Positions 1 through 13,591 of a DNA stretch of 64,000 bases are shown piece by piece (the stretch's first letter is position 1; every line of letters begins with the position of its first letter). The position numbers were made by a program, and so were the translations under genes. Origin of the DNA: Lathyrus oleraceus (Eukaryota > Streptophyta > Magnoliopsida > Fabales > Fabaceae); NCBI RefSeq assembly GCF_024323335.1, contig NC_066583.1:362870377-362934376 (forward strand). Direction: 5' to 3'. The notes below the pieces were generated by a model. It made no database searches, was not told the DNA's origin, and was given only the letters and a program-made list of their open reading frames with translations.

Positions 1-27
1 CGTGAAGCACTATTATATATGTGAATC

Positions 28-205
28 TTAGATCTCCACTAAGTATGAAAGTTAGTATTTATAGATGGGGTGAGGTTTTAGGATCTACATATAGAATTTT
101 AGACCTCCATTAAATATAAAGGTTAGAATATGCATATGAGGTTTTAAACTTCCATTAAATATAAAAGTTAGTATATACATATGTGGATTTAGACTTTCAC
201 ATAAA
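28..205. repeat. Short degenerate tandem repeat, unit about 65 bp
   Basis: Roughly three imperfect copies of a unit with the pattern 'gacctccattaaatataaa..gttag..atatgcatatgaggttt' follow one another. No gene was recognised in bases 1-432. A short TAA/AAT-rich stretch follows at about 265-370. Confidence 0.4.
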
Positions 206-432
206 ATTTATATAAAAATAGAAACACTTATTATAGAGCACTAGAGTTTTCTATAACAAAGGGTAAAGTAATAATAATGATAATAAGCACTCTAGTTATA
301 AATCACTTGACGGATTGGCAGTTTTCTATAACTGGCAAAAATACTACTAATAATAATAGTAATAATAATATTAAAGTGATAAGTATATAAGACATATATA
401 GTGTAGTAATAAATTCCGATAGAAACGCTCAT

Positions 433-560
433 TGTTAAGATATTAAAAACTCCATGGAAACTCCATGGTTAAAGCTCAAGAAAGTAAGGAAGAAGAAGAA
501 GTGAAAATTATATTGAATCACTTAAGAGTTACAATGTGAGTGTGACCATATATACATAAA
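433..560 (-). repeat. Partial 3' LTR of the copia element
   Basis: This stretch matches 9522-9645 closely, including the duplicated CTCCATGGAAACTCCATG block and the 'cacttaagagttacaat.tgagtgtgac' segment. It stops at a TA-rich junction where Ogre-type LTR sequence begins. The rest of the LTR is missing. Confidence 0.75.
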
Positions 561-3500
561 TGTTTCCAAAGGAAAAGGGAAAAGCACGAATAAAACCCAA
601 AGATAAGAAGTTTTCAAATCAAAACTAATAAAATGTTAGAGATTACAAGTAAGGGGGTTGGTTATACAAATGGAATGTGTTAGCACCCAAAGTGTCCTAG
701 GTACTCCTAGGGAGCCCTTTTTTATGTGTGCATATGTGTTTGGTATAAAAGATGTTTGAGAAAAATAGAGTGTGGGGATGAGAAAAGAATTCATTACTTA
801 TATTTTTGTTTTTGACAAGACCTTCAGACTTGTGCCTACGTGTCAACATAAAAATGAGGGATCAAAACCTCGTAGTTCGGGGTAACAATTTCAAAGTTGG
901 TGAATTGCTTTTAACAAAAGTTTAATTGAGAAGGGCACAAAGGGCCAAAAAAATTGAATGAAGTTGTTAGTTCTTTTTGTCTTTTGAAATTTTAAATAAA
1001 TATGATTAAGTTTATTTACAAATTTGATTTAAGAAAAGAGTTTGAAAATTCAATGGCATAAGGCCAAAGTTTTTAATCATTTAAACAAAGTCTAAGTTTG
1101 AAATCACAAGCAAAGAAAGTTTTTGAAAATGGGGAGAGATTTTGAAATTTAATAAATGGGAGGAGATGAAGAGACTATCCTAAGCATAAAATTAAAAGTT
1201 AAGAGTTGAAAGGATCTGACCAATGGGATGCAATCCAACAGACAAGAATCTCATATAGTAATCCATTTTCCCTTGGACTTTGAATCAAGTAATAATCAAC
1301 AAGCAATTAGCAATATCCAGACATCATGAAGATCAAGGTATCAAATAAAGATAGTCATATCCAAGCAAGCAAGTCCCATAGCTAGCATTCTTCTTTGTCT
1401 TCTCATGTACCAGATGAATTATTCATTGATCCACTCAGAGCAAAGCATCAGACACAAGATCAAAATAACAATTAAGCACAAAGAAAGAGTAACATATGAA
1501 TTCAAATAAATCCCAAGGTTTGCATCAGATGAATGCTCAGTTCACAATAACTTGGTTTCAAAATGCTGGCGTTGGCCAAGTCCTTTTTGCACAGGGAATG
1601 TTGCCTAATCCTAAGTCCAAAAGTTCATATCAAGATCAATAGTCCACCAAATGTTTTTTATGGTTTATATTTGTTTATTAAGTGTTTCAATATCCTAATA
1701 CCATAAACAAAATCGAAATGCACAAACAATATATACGATCACAAGATATGGCTCAAATGAGCAAAGTGAAAATGGCATAAACATCAACAAGTTAAATGAA
1801 ATATAAATGGAAGTGGATGATAAATGACTGAAATTTAAATTACATAAAGTAAATGACTTGAAATTAAAGTAATATTAATAAGAGTTAGTCAAGTGTTAGT
1901 GGTGTTTTGCTTTTTAATTGATTAGGTCATTCTTTGGAGAACACTCAACCATCCATTCACAAGCATGGATCCTTAAACCAAGACATCTTCCATAGGAAGG
2001 AAAAAATTTCAATTTTCCACACAATACCATGAAGGATGGGAGACTTACAATCCCACTTACTAGAATGTTATGCCTTTAGGGTCAAATTTAGCTTTATGTT
2101 AAGCAATCGTAATTGGACTTATGTAGAAGTCATAACTATCTGAGATCGGACAATACAAATTTAGGTGTTAATGCATGTTAGAGATTTGGTATAATGAACC
2201 AAACTCCTAAAACATACCATACACTAAAAGAAAAGATTAAGAGGGATTGACCTATCTCAGTCATACTTGTATTGGTTCATCTGACACAAGGTCATTGATG
2301 TACCAATTATCCTTACGACATTAGAGATTTCATTGGTCAAATGAGGGAATGAGAAAGAATAGGGATGAAGATGAAGAGGGAGGGGAGTGAGAGAAACACA
2401 AATTGGTCATGGGAGGAATTTTATCAAATTAAAATTTGTCATTCATTTTGGGAGATGAAATATACATTTCATCAATCCCCTAAATCCAATGATTTTAATC
2501 CAACAAAAATTAAATCAACCTTGACCAAGGTCCAAACAAATAGTCAAACATCACAAGACCATAAAAATGGCTCAACATAATTCTTACACAATTAATCAAT
2601 TAAAAATGAAATTAAAATATAATTTAATTTGGTCAAAACCTAAAATCTCTTCAAAACACCAAATAAATGGCCAAGAGATTTATCCTAGGTCAAACAAGGT
2701 CAAAGGACATTAGACAAAAAAATTTAATTTTTGAAAAGTTAGAAGTATTTTTAAACAATTAAAAATATTCACAAAAACATTTAATTCATGAAAAATATCA
2801 AAATTAATCCAAAAAATAATTTTAATTAAGAATATGGAAGATAAAGATATTTAAATATTTTTGTTGAAAGTCCCATATTTTTTGGATACAAAATGAAATT
2901 AATATGAATTAAACAAAATAAAGCAATTAAGTGAAAAATCAGAAAATACAAAAAAACAAGGGCCATCAGATCTCCCTCATTAATTGAGGTGGCATATCGG
3001 ATGGCCACGCGCTAAGGTGTATGATGCGCTTAAGTCAACCGCGTGGCAAAAGTGGTAAACACAATGGAGGATCAGGATTAGAACGTGGAGGGAAGATCTG
3101 ATGGATAAGAGCAAGTCACCAGATCACCGGAGCCCTAGCTCTGGTTGTCTTCTCCGGTGGACCTCACCGGACTGGTCCACCACCAACCACCATGGAAATG
3201 AAAAACAAGGACATGGATTTAAAGTAAAAATGCTCAGGAGCTCGAATCTGGCCTCAATTTTCTCTAATTCCAAGTATATCACGAGATACAGGGATTTGCA
3301 TTTTGAGGATCATGAACTGAGTTGCTTCGGTTTGACCTCAAAGCAACTCAATTTTGTTACCTACGTTGGTAGGATTTCAGCCAACCAAAAATCATAAAAA
3401 ATAGTGAAGAATTGAGAGAGAATCAAAGAGATGGAAATTCTGGAAAATCACCTTCGAATGAGCTTCAACCTTGCTTGATCTTGGCTAGGCTTTAAAAGCT

Positions 3501-5199
3501 TGTAGGAGGTGAATTGGACCAAAGAAAAGCTTGGACTCTTGGAGTTTCAATCTCAAAATAGAATGAGATTTGAAGCTTGATTTTCAAATGAAAACCTTCA
3601 AGATTATCCTTTAATGGTGAGGGTTTGGATTGTAGGTTCAAAGCTTGGGCATGAGGTCCTCAATTCTGAGCCATGAGGTTTGTATTTATAGCCAATGTAA
3701 TTCATTTCCACACACTTCCAAATTTTGCCAAATTTCACAATTTGCATTGCATGCTTACATGGGCGTGTGATAGGCCTATCAAGTGATGTATTCAGATCCA
3801 AAATTGCTCGTGTGCAATGTTGAAATCATGTCATGTGGCCATGCATTTGAAATTGGAAAGTGAAAGTGAAATTCATCCAAATGGACCTTTGGAAAGAAAC
3901 CATGTGAAAGTCCTTCATTTCTTGGCCAAATGAGATGACCTTGGACTTTTTGGAAATATGAGATCAAGGGGAACAACTTTCATGTTTAACACTTTTTCAT
4001 TTGGAGCTTGGATCATGATGATTTGAGGTGGAAGTTTGGAAAATCAAACACGTTTGAAAATTTTCTAAGTACCAAGTCAAATGTTCACTTCTTCCACCTT
4101 GAATAACTTTTGCTATGGACTTCAAATGGAAATAATTACTTCATAAAAGTTGTATCTGTTTCAAATCTCTTCAATGTGGTCACAAATTTGACCTAATTTG
4201 GATTTTGAATGAAGGAGTTATGCATTTTAGAAGTTGAGGAAAATCACTTGTTCAATGGTAATGGCCCAAAATGACCTATAATGTTTCCTCTTGGCACATG
4301 AATTTTAAAGTTTAACTTGAACTTCTTCCAAACATAAAAGTTGAAAAGGAAATATTAAATGTAATCATGGAACTTAAATGGATTTCATCTCATAAAAATT
4401 GAGCAAGTTATGGTCCTTGGAGTTGACCTCCTAACTAGGGTTCAAACAAAATGACCTACAATCTTTCACCATAAAAAATGACTTTCCAAGCAAAATCAGC
4501 TCTTGACTTCAACATGAAAGTTGTTTGGAATGTTATAAGGAGTAATGTTTCTCTTGGTATCATTTTTATATGATAAAAATTGTAGGATATAGGGTCTAGG
4601 GAACCCCAGTTTTGACCAGTTGACTTTCTCTAGTCAACCACCACGAACCATCTTGCAAACTTGACATTCTCTTGATATTTTGGACTCATGGAGGATCATA
4701 TATGTGTAAGATGATGTAATATTAAGTATCCCTTGAAATATTTGATCAACTTATGAATAAACTTGTCGAGGAAGTAACACAAGTACCTAGATGAATTTGG
4801 GCTTCCAAGGCAAACAAGCTTCAAACTCTTGATGATTTCTTGATCAAAATAATATGTGAAGATCATGAGGATTCATATATGACGTCTAGAGTCAATGTGA
4901 ACCATATCTTGATTATTCTCCTTACATTGAGGGTCTCAAACCCTAGATATGAGCTTGATGGAGCATGGGTGAACTCACACACTACCTACAAAAGCAACAA
5001 CCATACATTGACATATTTTTGGTATTTTGGTTAGTAAATAATGAAAAACAAAGCATGATAGAATCAAATATGCTTGGTGACCTCTCCTAACGCAAACCCA
5101 ATGACTGAGGGGTAAGGAGGATGCCAAGGTGTGATCCCAAAGCCAATGCATATGATGAGATAGCATGAGGGATCTTAGGGTCAAAATTGGGGTCTTACA
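561..5199 (-). mobile_element. Ogre-type (Ty3/gypsy, Tat clade) LTR, 3' end truncated, no internal region
   Basis: Read from 5199 leftwards, this begins TGTAAGACCCCAATTTTGAC, the same start as the LTR at 44715. It stays alignable with that LTR along its length in inverted orientation: the 'accccagttttgacc', 'tacctagg..ctttgggtgctaacac' and 'ccctttcc..tggaaac' blocks are shared. It lacks about the last 110 bp of the 44715-49012 copy. It sits directly after the copia RNase H end, so it inserted into the copia element. No Ogre internal sequence remains beside it, so it looks like a solo LTR followed by a deletion on its left side. ORFs inside it are not recognised genes. Confidence 0.8.
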
Positions 5200-5721
5200 T
5201 ATTTCAAGCATGGATACAAAAGCCTCGATTTTTGGCGGAGCCAATGCTTTGGTTAAAAAATTTGCAAGCTATTATTTAGTAGATATAGGTAATAATTTGA
5301 GGACATTCTTTTGATCTTTTTCTCGAACAAAATAACAGTCAATCTCCAAGTGCTTCGTCCTCTCATGAAACACGGGATTTGAAGCAATGTGAATGGCACT
5401 TTGAGAATCACAATACAACACGGGTTGTTTGTTACTTGTAATGACCAAGTATTTCAAGATATAAAAGAGCCATTGTAATTCACACATGGTAGTAGATAAT
5501 GCTCGATATTCAGCTTCTAAAGATGACCATGAGATGATTGGTTGCCTCTTTGCTCTCCAGGATATAAGGGAATTGCCAAGGAATAAAATGAAGCCAGTTG
5601 TGGATCTTCTTGAATCATGACATCCATCCCAATCTGCATATATATATCCTCTGATTTGAGTGTATGAATTCCTAGGAAACATAAGACCTTTGTCAGGATT
5701 TTGTTTCAAGTATCTTACCAC
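5200..5721 (-). pseudogene. Copia RNase H domain remnant
   Basis: The main open stretch (5272-5721, minus) encodes the typical copia RNase H: an ADWDGCHDSRRSTTGF segment, then SWRAKRQPIISWSSLEAEYR, then YCDSQSAIHIASNPVFHERT. The C-terminal continuation (ALAPPKIEAF-like) lies in another frame at about 5200-5245 and is cut by the nested LTR at 5199. The catalytic D-E-D pattern is partly visible, but the frame is broken. It belongs to the copia element at 433-9798. Confidence 0.8.
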
Positions 5722-5766
5722 TCTACATGCAGCTCTGAAATGAGCAGTTGTGGGAAAATTCAGAAA

Positions 5767-6660
5767 CTAGCTAAGTTGTTGTGTGGCTAGAGTAATGTCA
5801 TGTCGAGTGGTGTTAAGATATAAGATTTTGTCAATAATTCTTCTGTATGCTGAAATATCTTCAAGAGGTTGATTGTTGTCCTGATGAAGTTTTGATGAAG
5901 GATCGAGGGGTGTGCTGGATGGTTTAGATCTAAGAAACCCAGAGGATTCAAGAATATCCAAACAATATTTCCTTTGAGATATGCATATGACATTTTTGGA
6001 ATGAGCAACTTCAATCCCAAAAAATATTTAAGGATTTCAAGATCTTTGATTTTGAAATTTTGATCTAGAATAGCTTTGATTCTAGAGAACCCTGTGAGAG
6101 AATTTCCAACTATGATGATATTATCAATATACACTAAGAGAACAATGAAACTTGCTTCATGTTTGAGGATGAATAAAGAGTAATCAGAAGTGGACTGATG
6201 ATAGTCTTACTGCAAGAGAAGATGAGTCAGTGTTTCGTACCATTTTCTGCTTGCTTGTTTAAGGTCATACAAAATCTTTTGAAGTTTGCAAACTTGACTT
6301 TGTTTAGCCACAACCCCATCAGGAATGGACATGTAAAAATCTTCTTCAACTCACCATGCAATAATGCATTATTGACATCCATTTGATTAATGCGCCACTG
6401 TTTAAGTGAGGCAAGAGCTATTAAGGTTGTTACGGTTGTTAATTTTTCCACAGGTGAGAATATGTCAAAGAAATCCAAACCTTCTATTTGGTTGTAGCCT
6501 TTGGCTACCAATATAGCCTTATATCTTTCAATTGAACCATCAGCTCTGTGTTTCACCTTGTAGACCTACCTACTACCTATAGGTTTCACATAAGGTGGTT
6601 TCTCAACTAACTTCCATGAGTTGTTTGCAACTAAAGCATCTAACTCAGTATGCATTGCTT
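5767..6660 (-). pseudogene. Copia reverse transcriptase remnant
   Basis: Several frames on the minus strand together carry copia reverse transcriptase landmarks. They are a [23 protein letters not shown] fingers segment (about 6480-6540), a [13 protein letters not shown] segment (about 6350-6390), a LYDLKQA-type segment near 6270, and a VYIDNI sequence near 6125 where active enzymes have YVDD. The second aspartate of that motif is replaced by asparagine, and the frame changes several times, so the enzyme is inactive. Confidence 0.8.
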
Positions 6661-7179
6661 TCACCCAACAGTCATATTGGAAGGCTTCTTTATATGTTCT
6701 AGGCTCAATACTCTTTGTGATAGACATAGACAATTTCTTTTGAGAAGGAAAAAATGGTCAAAAGAATGAAAAAAATAAATTGGATAAGGAGTACCTGAGG
6801 GTGATGTATCTTGGTGACTTGTAGAAGAGTTGCATACATAGTCATATAGATAAGATGTAGGATGTATATGTCTAACAGGTATGGTATGATTGTCTTGGTG
6901 AGTTTCAATAGTAGGCATGGTTACTGGTGTTTGGGAATGTTCATTTGAGGTTTGAGTAGGTAAAGAGTCATGTTCATGTGTTTGTTGAGGTAGGTATGGC
7001 AGTTGTGTGCAGTCAAGGAAATGTGTCTTTTATTGAGATAGTCATAGTTAGTTATGGTTTGTGTATAATTTGGTGTATGGTAAGTCCAAGTAGAAATGGA
7101 CTTGGAAGAATGGTAAGGCAGGATATGTTCATGATGAGTAAGGTTTCGTCAGACAAAAATCACATTGTTGTTAATATCT

Positions 7180-7960
7180 AGAAGGATTGTGCCTTTCATA
7201 CCAGGCTTGTAGCCAAGGAAAATACACTTCTTTGCACGGAGGACAAGCTTGGTTCTATGTGCTTGTAAAGTGGAAGCAAAAGCAAGTGATCAAAACACTT
7301 TAAGGGCATGCATCTCAGGATTTTTCTGGTGCATAATGTAGTAGGGAGACTTGTTTTCAATAATGGGAGTGAGGAGTCTATTCATAATGAAGGATGCATG
7401 TGAAACTGCATATGACCAATATGGTTTTGGTAAGTTTGATTGGTAAAGAAATGAACAAGTAATATTTAGAATTTGTTGATGTTTTCTCTCAACTCTCCTG
7501 TTTTACTAAGGAGATTTTACATAGCTTGTTTGATGCACAATGCCATGAGAAGCATAAAATGAAGGAATTATGAATTTTGTGCCATTGTCCGTTCTAACAA
7601 TCTTAACTTTGTGGTTATGTTGGGTGAGTATGAGGTTTATGAAATTGATCACATTTTTCTTGACCTCACTTTTATTTTTCATAAGTGTAAGCCAAGTGAA
7701 TATGATGCAATCATCAATAGCAGCCAGAAAATATGTATGTCTATGAATATAAGGGATTGTAATTGGTCCCCAAATATCAAAGTGTATAAGATCAAAAGGT
7801 TGTGAAGCTTTGTGTGGACTGTTTGAAAAGGACAAATATCTTTATTTTGCAAAATGGCAAACATTACACACAAATTTTGAATCAACATTTATAAAGGGAA
7901 AAGTAGAATGTAAGGTATTCATACATTATACAGATATATGTCCTAATCTAAAATGTCAAA
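7180..7960 (-). pseudogene. Copia integrase remnant
   Basis: The minus strand at 7506-7835 encodes an integrase core: an HFDIWGP segment with the first catalytic Asp and an IVRTDNGTKF segment with the second. The Glu-bearing helix is not intact. Further left, at about 7180-7430, the C-terminal module is recognisable (AVSHASFIMNRLLTPIIENK-like, then a LRAKKCIFLGY-like segment), but in broken frames. A protease remnant (D-stop-SASDHMCG instead of DSGA) lies near 8300-8360. Confidence 0.75.
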
Positions 7961-8556
7961 TGGCATGGTCGGGTAAGGTGGCGGAATTTGAGCTAGAACC
8001 AAAACTACATACTATCTTATTCTCCATGACCAAGTAGTACAAGTCTTGAACTTTTTCCCCAAAACTAATCCTCTTCCTTGTGCTCCTTGCCTAAATGAAA
8101 CAATTAAAGACATTAAATTCAATTGTGCAATCGATGGATTGACACAGTTTTGATACATATATTAGATTTAATAAAAAATATGGGACATAAAGCACATTTG
8201 TCAAGACAAAGTCAGGAGAAAACTTGATGGTGCTTGCATGTTTAGCAACAACAAGCTGACATGTAGGAATTCTAACATGGATATGGGGATTTCATTATAT
8301 GAATGAAACCATTTGAGTGAACCACACATGTGGTCACTTGCACTCTAGTCTATGATTCAAGATCCTAGAGTGAAATTTTGACACGAAAAAGAATAAGAAA
8401 CTGTAATAGAGTGCTTACCACCAATTGAATGAACTTGGTTTGAAGAGGTCTGTTGAGTTATGGTAGATTATTACAGCAATTGCATTAGCTGGTCATATTG
8501 TTTAAAGGTAATGGATGGAGATGCAGATTTGGCATCAGGAACTTGTGAAGCAATGT

Positions 8557-9347
8557 CTATTTCTTGATCATTTGTGGAAGAGTGATTTGCAAATTTCTTT
8601 GCATGTGAGGAGGAAATCCATGATTGGCATAACAATTATCAGTCGTGGGGTTAGTTTTACCACAATGAGTACACACACGATTGTTACCTTTTCCAAAAGA
8701 ATATAAGCTACATGATTTTCCCTCAAATCTTTGAGAATCAGCAACATTCACAAGGGAAGTAGGACCTTCAGAAACATGAAAATATCCTTATTTTTCATGT
8801 TGAAGAACCATAGAAAAAATCTTGTTCATAGGGGGAAGATGGTCCATCAATAAAATTTTAGACTTAACAACAACATAATTCTGATTTAAACTAGTCAAAA
8901 ATAGAATTGCATACAAAGTAGTATGATTCTTTAGAGCATTATGCATAACTTGACATGAACATTTGATTCGACAAGAGCATGTGGGAATGAGAATGTAAAT
9001 TTCAAGTTCTTCCCATAAGATCTTTAAATCATAATAAAATTCAGTAACTGATCTTGAATCTTGTTGCATAGCATATATTTCTTGCATCAACTCAGAGATA
9101 TGTACCAAATCTCCTTGAGAGAAACATTCTTTGAGATCGATCCAAACATCAATAGCATTTCCACGAAAATGATAGATTGTGCAATGGATTCAGAGACTAA
9201 ATTGATGATCCACAAGTGAATAAGCATATTGCATCGATTCCATGCACGATACAATGGATCAAAATTGTCAGTGACATGATCAATGTTGTGATCAATAAAC
9301 TCAAGCTTCATCTTTCTCCAAGAGCTCGACGCATCGGATGAGCCCAA
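8557..9347 (-). pseudogene. Copia gag remnant with zinc knuckle
   Basis: Two minus-strand frames (9087-9347 and 8788-9108) carry a copia-type gag: WRKMKLEFID near the N-terminus, then ISELMQEIYAMQQDSRSV and LKILWEELEIY, ending IFSMVLQHEK. A third stretch (8557-8751) carries a CTHCGKTNPTTDNCYANHGF zinc-knuckle-like sequence. The frames do not join, so this is a broken gag of the element at 433-9798. Confidence 0.75.
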
Positions 9348-9521
9348 GAGTGATAGTTTGTGCCATTGAGTTTTAGTGATACACTGACTAAAAAAGGTTC
9401 ATCACTAGGATGAACAAAGAAGTGAGTGGATTTGTCCAGTGTGGATCGGTAGATTGATTACGAGGAGGAGCCATTAAATGCGAAAACGACGCACTCTCAG
9501 ATCGAAAGACTCAAAATACCA

Positions 9522-9798
<277 letters not shown>

Positions 9799-10270
9799 TT
9801 CATAACAGAATTTTGTTATGACAATTATAAATAAACTCAACTAACTACATTGTTTGTGTGTGAAGTAACTCTATTTTCATCATGCATATCTCTTTTTTCT
9901 AATGCACTTTGATAACATCTTGAAAAAATCAAATATTTGAATCAAGCTAAGAGAATAAAAAGAGAAAAAGTGAGATGATGTCTTAATTTTTGAAAGAGAA
10001 TTAGTGTATCTTTACATAAACCAAAAGAAGATATTTATACTACTAGAACTACAATTATTACATAAATGTGATAATTTATTCTAAATTGACATTGTAAATA
10101 GAAGATTACTATTCTAAGTTGACATTTAATAGATAATTCATATTATTATTTTAAGTTGACATTTTAAATAAATATTTATAAATAATAATAAATAATTTTC
10201 TTATTTATTATAATAAATTGACATTTATCATTTTAAAAAATACAACTAATAAGTGACAAATGACATGCAC
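9799..10270. other. 3' flank of the CslE gene
   Basis: AT-rich DNA between the copia element and the CslE stop codon. It probably holds the 3' UTR of the minus-strand gene. No coding feature or clear poly(A) signal could be assigned with confidence. Confidence 0.5.
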
Positions 10271-13200
10271 TTAACTAAGGACACTAAAGAGGACACATGC
10301 ACTTAGAGCTAATGTTGTTGATTTAACTACAACAGATGCTGGCATTCTTCCTTTGTCTTTCCTCAAGAAAAGTCCTTCATAAATAGGTATATTAATAACA
10401 ACCAAAACTCCACTTAGTAAAACTTGCAATAACATTGTCTCAAATATCCTAAAACCTTCTCCACTTAACACAACCACCTTTAACAACATCCCAACAAGAC
10501 AAAACAAATTCAGCATTGCAATTGTAGCCAATAAAGTGAGCATTGGAGAAGAGTTTCCAAACTCCATAATTTCATTCTCATATCTTTGAGAAACATCTTC
10601 TTCAGCTACCTTAGTAGATACTATGAATCCTGAATTTGAAAATCCTATAAACTTCAACATGGTGTCAACAAAAGCAAAAAGGTAAGAACTTGTTCTTTTA
10701 TATAGCCACATCCTTAAGTCATTCCACCAACCCTTGATTGTTCCTCCTACCCTCAAAAACTCTATCAAACAGTATGTTGAATCACCAACTATCACATAAG
10801 CAAAAGGGATGAACCATGGACTTGAAATCTGATCAATATCACCAAAATAAAACTTAGAGTAACATTTGTAGAAATTATAAGACATTTGATGCATGCTTTA
10901 CTTGTGTTCTTAATATGTTAACATCAATTTATTCTTATGAAAGACGGACACCTTTAAAAATAGATGTGTTGCAGTGTCCGACAGTCTGACACTTATATTA
11001 AACTCGTACGATACGAGTTCGAAAATTCAAACAAGTGTCGGCACAATCAAACAACTGCCTCCAAAAAAAATAGTCTTTTCTTTGCTTCAGCACTATTTGA
11101 ATGACTGTCTAACACTCATTCTATATGTGTCAGACAAGTGTTTAAAAAAATTCTTTTTACAAATCTCGCATATTTAAAAGAGTTAAACATGTATTCAAAC
11201 AATATTATCAATAATTATCATGTATGTAGTTGTGGCGATGTTCTATATTTTTGATATTATTGATGTCGGAGTGTCGGTGTTGAGTCGTGTCCATGTATCA
11301 GTGTCAGAGTGTATGTATGAGTTTCATAGATTCATAGAATGTGTGCTTCATAGATTCATTCTTACCTGTGGAAACAAGGGAATGCCTCTGAGGAGAAAAA
11401 GTGAAGGGATGATGCAATAGTATAGAGTTGGAAAGGAGTTTAAAGCCCATAAATTATAGTGACAATATGCAAGTTGAAGGCCTAAACTTATTAATCCATA
11501 AGGGTACCAAAGAGTACTGAACTTAGAAAGCACAATTTGAAAACCTCCTTCTGACCATCTCTTATGTTGAATAAGTGCTTCTGGCAATGTGGTTGGAGAC
11601 AAACCTAGAAAAGCCTTTCTTGTTGGACTATAGCATACTGATTTCCATCCTTTACATAAAATCGATAATCCTGTCACTATATCCTCCACTGCACAATCAT
11701 AAAGTAGTCCCATCTGCAATCAAATACTCACACAGTCACACATTGATTAAATTAACATCTTGCAATTTTTGATAATTTATGAAAAAGAGTGTGAGATTCA
11801 CCTCTTTTCCCCATGATGTGTTTTCCTCATAGGTGCAACTTGCAAGAGGCTTTGATTTTTCTTCCATCTCTTGTAAACTTGCTTCTATCCTATGGTTAAT
11901 ATTTTCATCATTTGCATTGTTCCAATCATTTCTGTATTGTTTGTTAAACTTTCTTCCGCAGAGTACATCTCTTCTATGAAAGCAGCCAGTTCCAATATAC
12001 ATAGGCCCACCAAATCCATCTATGCCAAAGATTTCAACCTACATGTGTCTTTCTCATAGTTTAGTTTTTTTAATAAGCTATAATACAAAATTGAAGATGT
12101 AAACATTGAGCTTACTAGTGTTATTATCTTACGGAATTCGAACCAGAAAGGAGCACACTCTCAGTATTTGAACTTATTATTGTTATACAAGGGGAGTAAC
12201 TTGGATCACAAGAAAACAGTTACTTGGATTCCAAGAAACCAAATGTATATAACTTCAATTTTATTAGCATTAATAACTAATTTACCTCATAAGGTATAAG
12301 GAAAGCACCGCTGTATATATCATTTTTTGTAAGATTTTCAAAGTTCTGAGGAGCCTGCACAAAGGCGATTTCATGGCCTTTATCTTCATCCATGAAGAAG
12401 CAAAGTGCATCTCTTAAAGATTGTGGATTGTTTGAGTACATGTCGCAATCTACATTCAGAATGATTTTCCCATTGCTGATCATTGATGACACTCTTATCT
12501 GCATTCAGGTCCAACAATTAATTTGACAGAAGATCATATACAAACTTAGTCCTAAACTTTAATTCATGATAAAAAATGGTTTATGTATATAAAGTAACAT
12601 AGAGTACCAAAGAATTCATGGCTCCAGCTTTGAAGTTATGTGGAAAGTGAGGTCTCTTTTCACGAGCCAAATATACTAAGGCGGGCATAACAATTCCATC
12701 TTCATCTCTTGCATTCAAGTCATTTCTATGAAGTAGTATCTATATCAAAAGATCAATACAAAGCAACTATTAGTTATATATGTTTATCAGATAGTTTAGA
12801 CATATTTGATTTCAAATATGAAGTTATTTTAAGCCATCAGAAAAGAATTCAGTGCAAAAAATAATATACATACGTGAAGAATTGTGTCATGATCACGCTT
12901 AGATGAATACGAATCCCACTGAGAAAATCCCTTATAATTTGAGTAATCTTCCTCTCGTACTTTACCAAGCTTTGATGCTTTTTCTACCCGACTTTCCATT
13001 TCTTGGTACAATTTCTATAATCAACGAGACACAAGCATCATACATAACAAGAAATTCAACATATTCATGCAAAAATTTGAAATGTACTATTACAATAATG
13101 GAGCCAAGACACAAATAACTATGAAATCAATTTCCAATTTTGTTACCTTGATGGCCAAAAGCTCTTTACCATTGTTTGAGTTAGTAGTGTCTAAGGTCTT

Positions 13201-13560
13201 GAAATATGCATTTGGTGACCTAGGTTCAACCTTGAATCTCTTGCAAAATGGTAACCAATGTTTGGCAAATTGAGAAGCCTCTAACATAGCATAAAATGTA
13301 ACATCTGATCCAGCATCATCTGAAAGATACACACTAAGCTTCTCTGTTGGATAATCATAAGCCATCACTGATAACACTGTGTTAATCACCATTATTGGTG
13401 GCTCAATCTCTGGATCTGCCGTACACACAAATATATCCACTTTTGGCAACACTTTCTCATATCTGCTTCACAACATGCACACTCATTAATCATTGCGACA
13501 CTGATAATATTTTGAAAAAAATGAATAAATTAAATGTAATCACTGGAATCAGATAATGAC

Positions 13561-13591
<31 letters not shown>

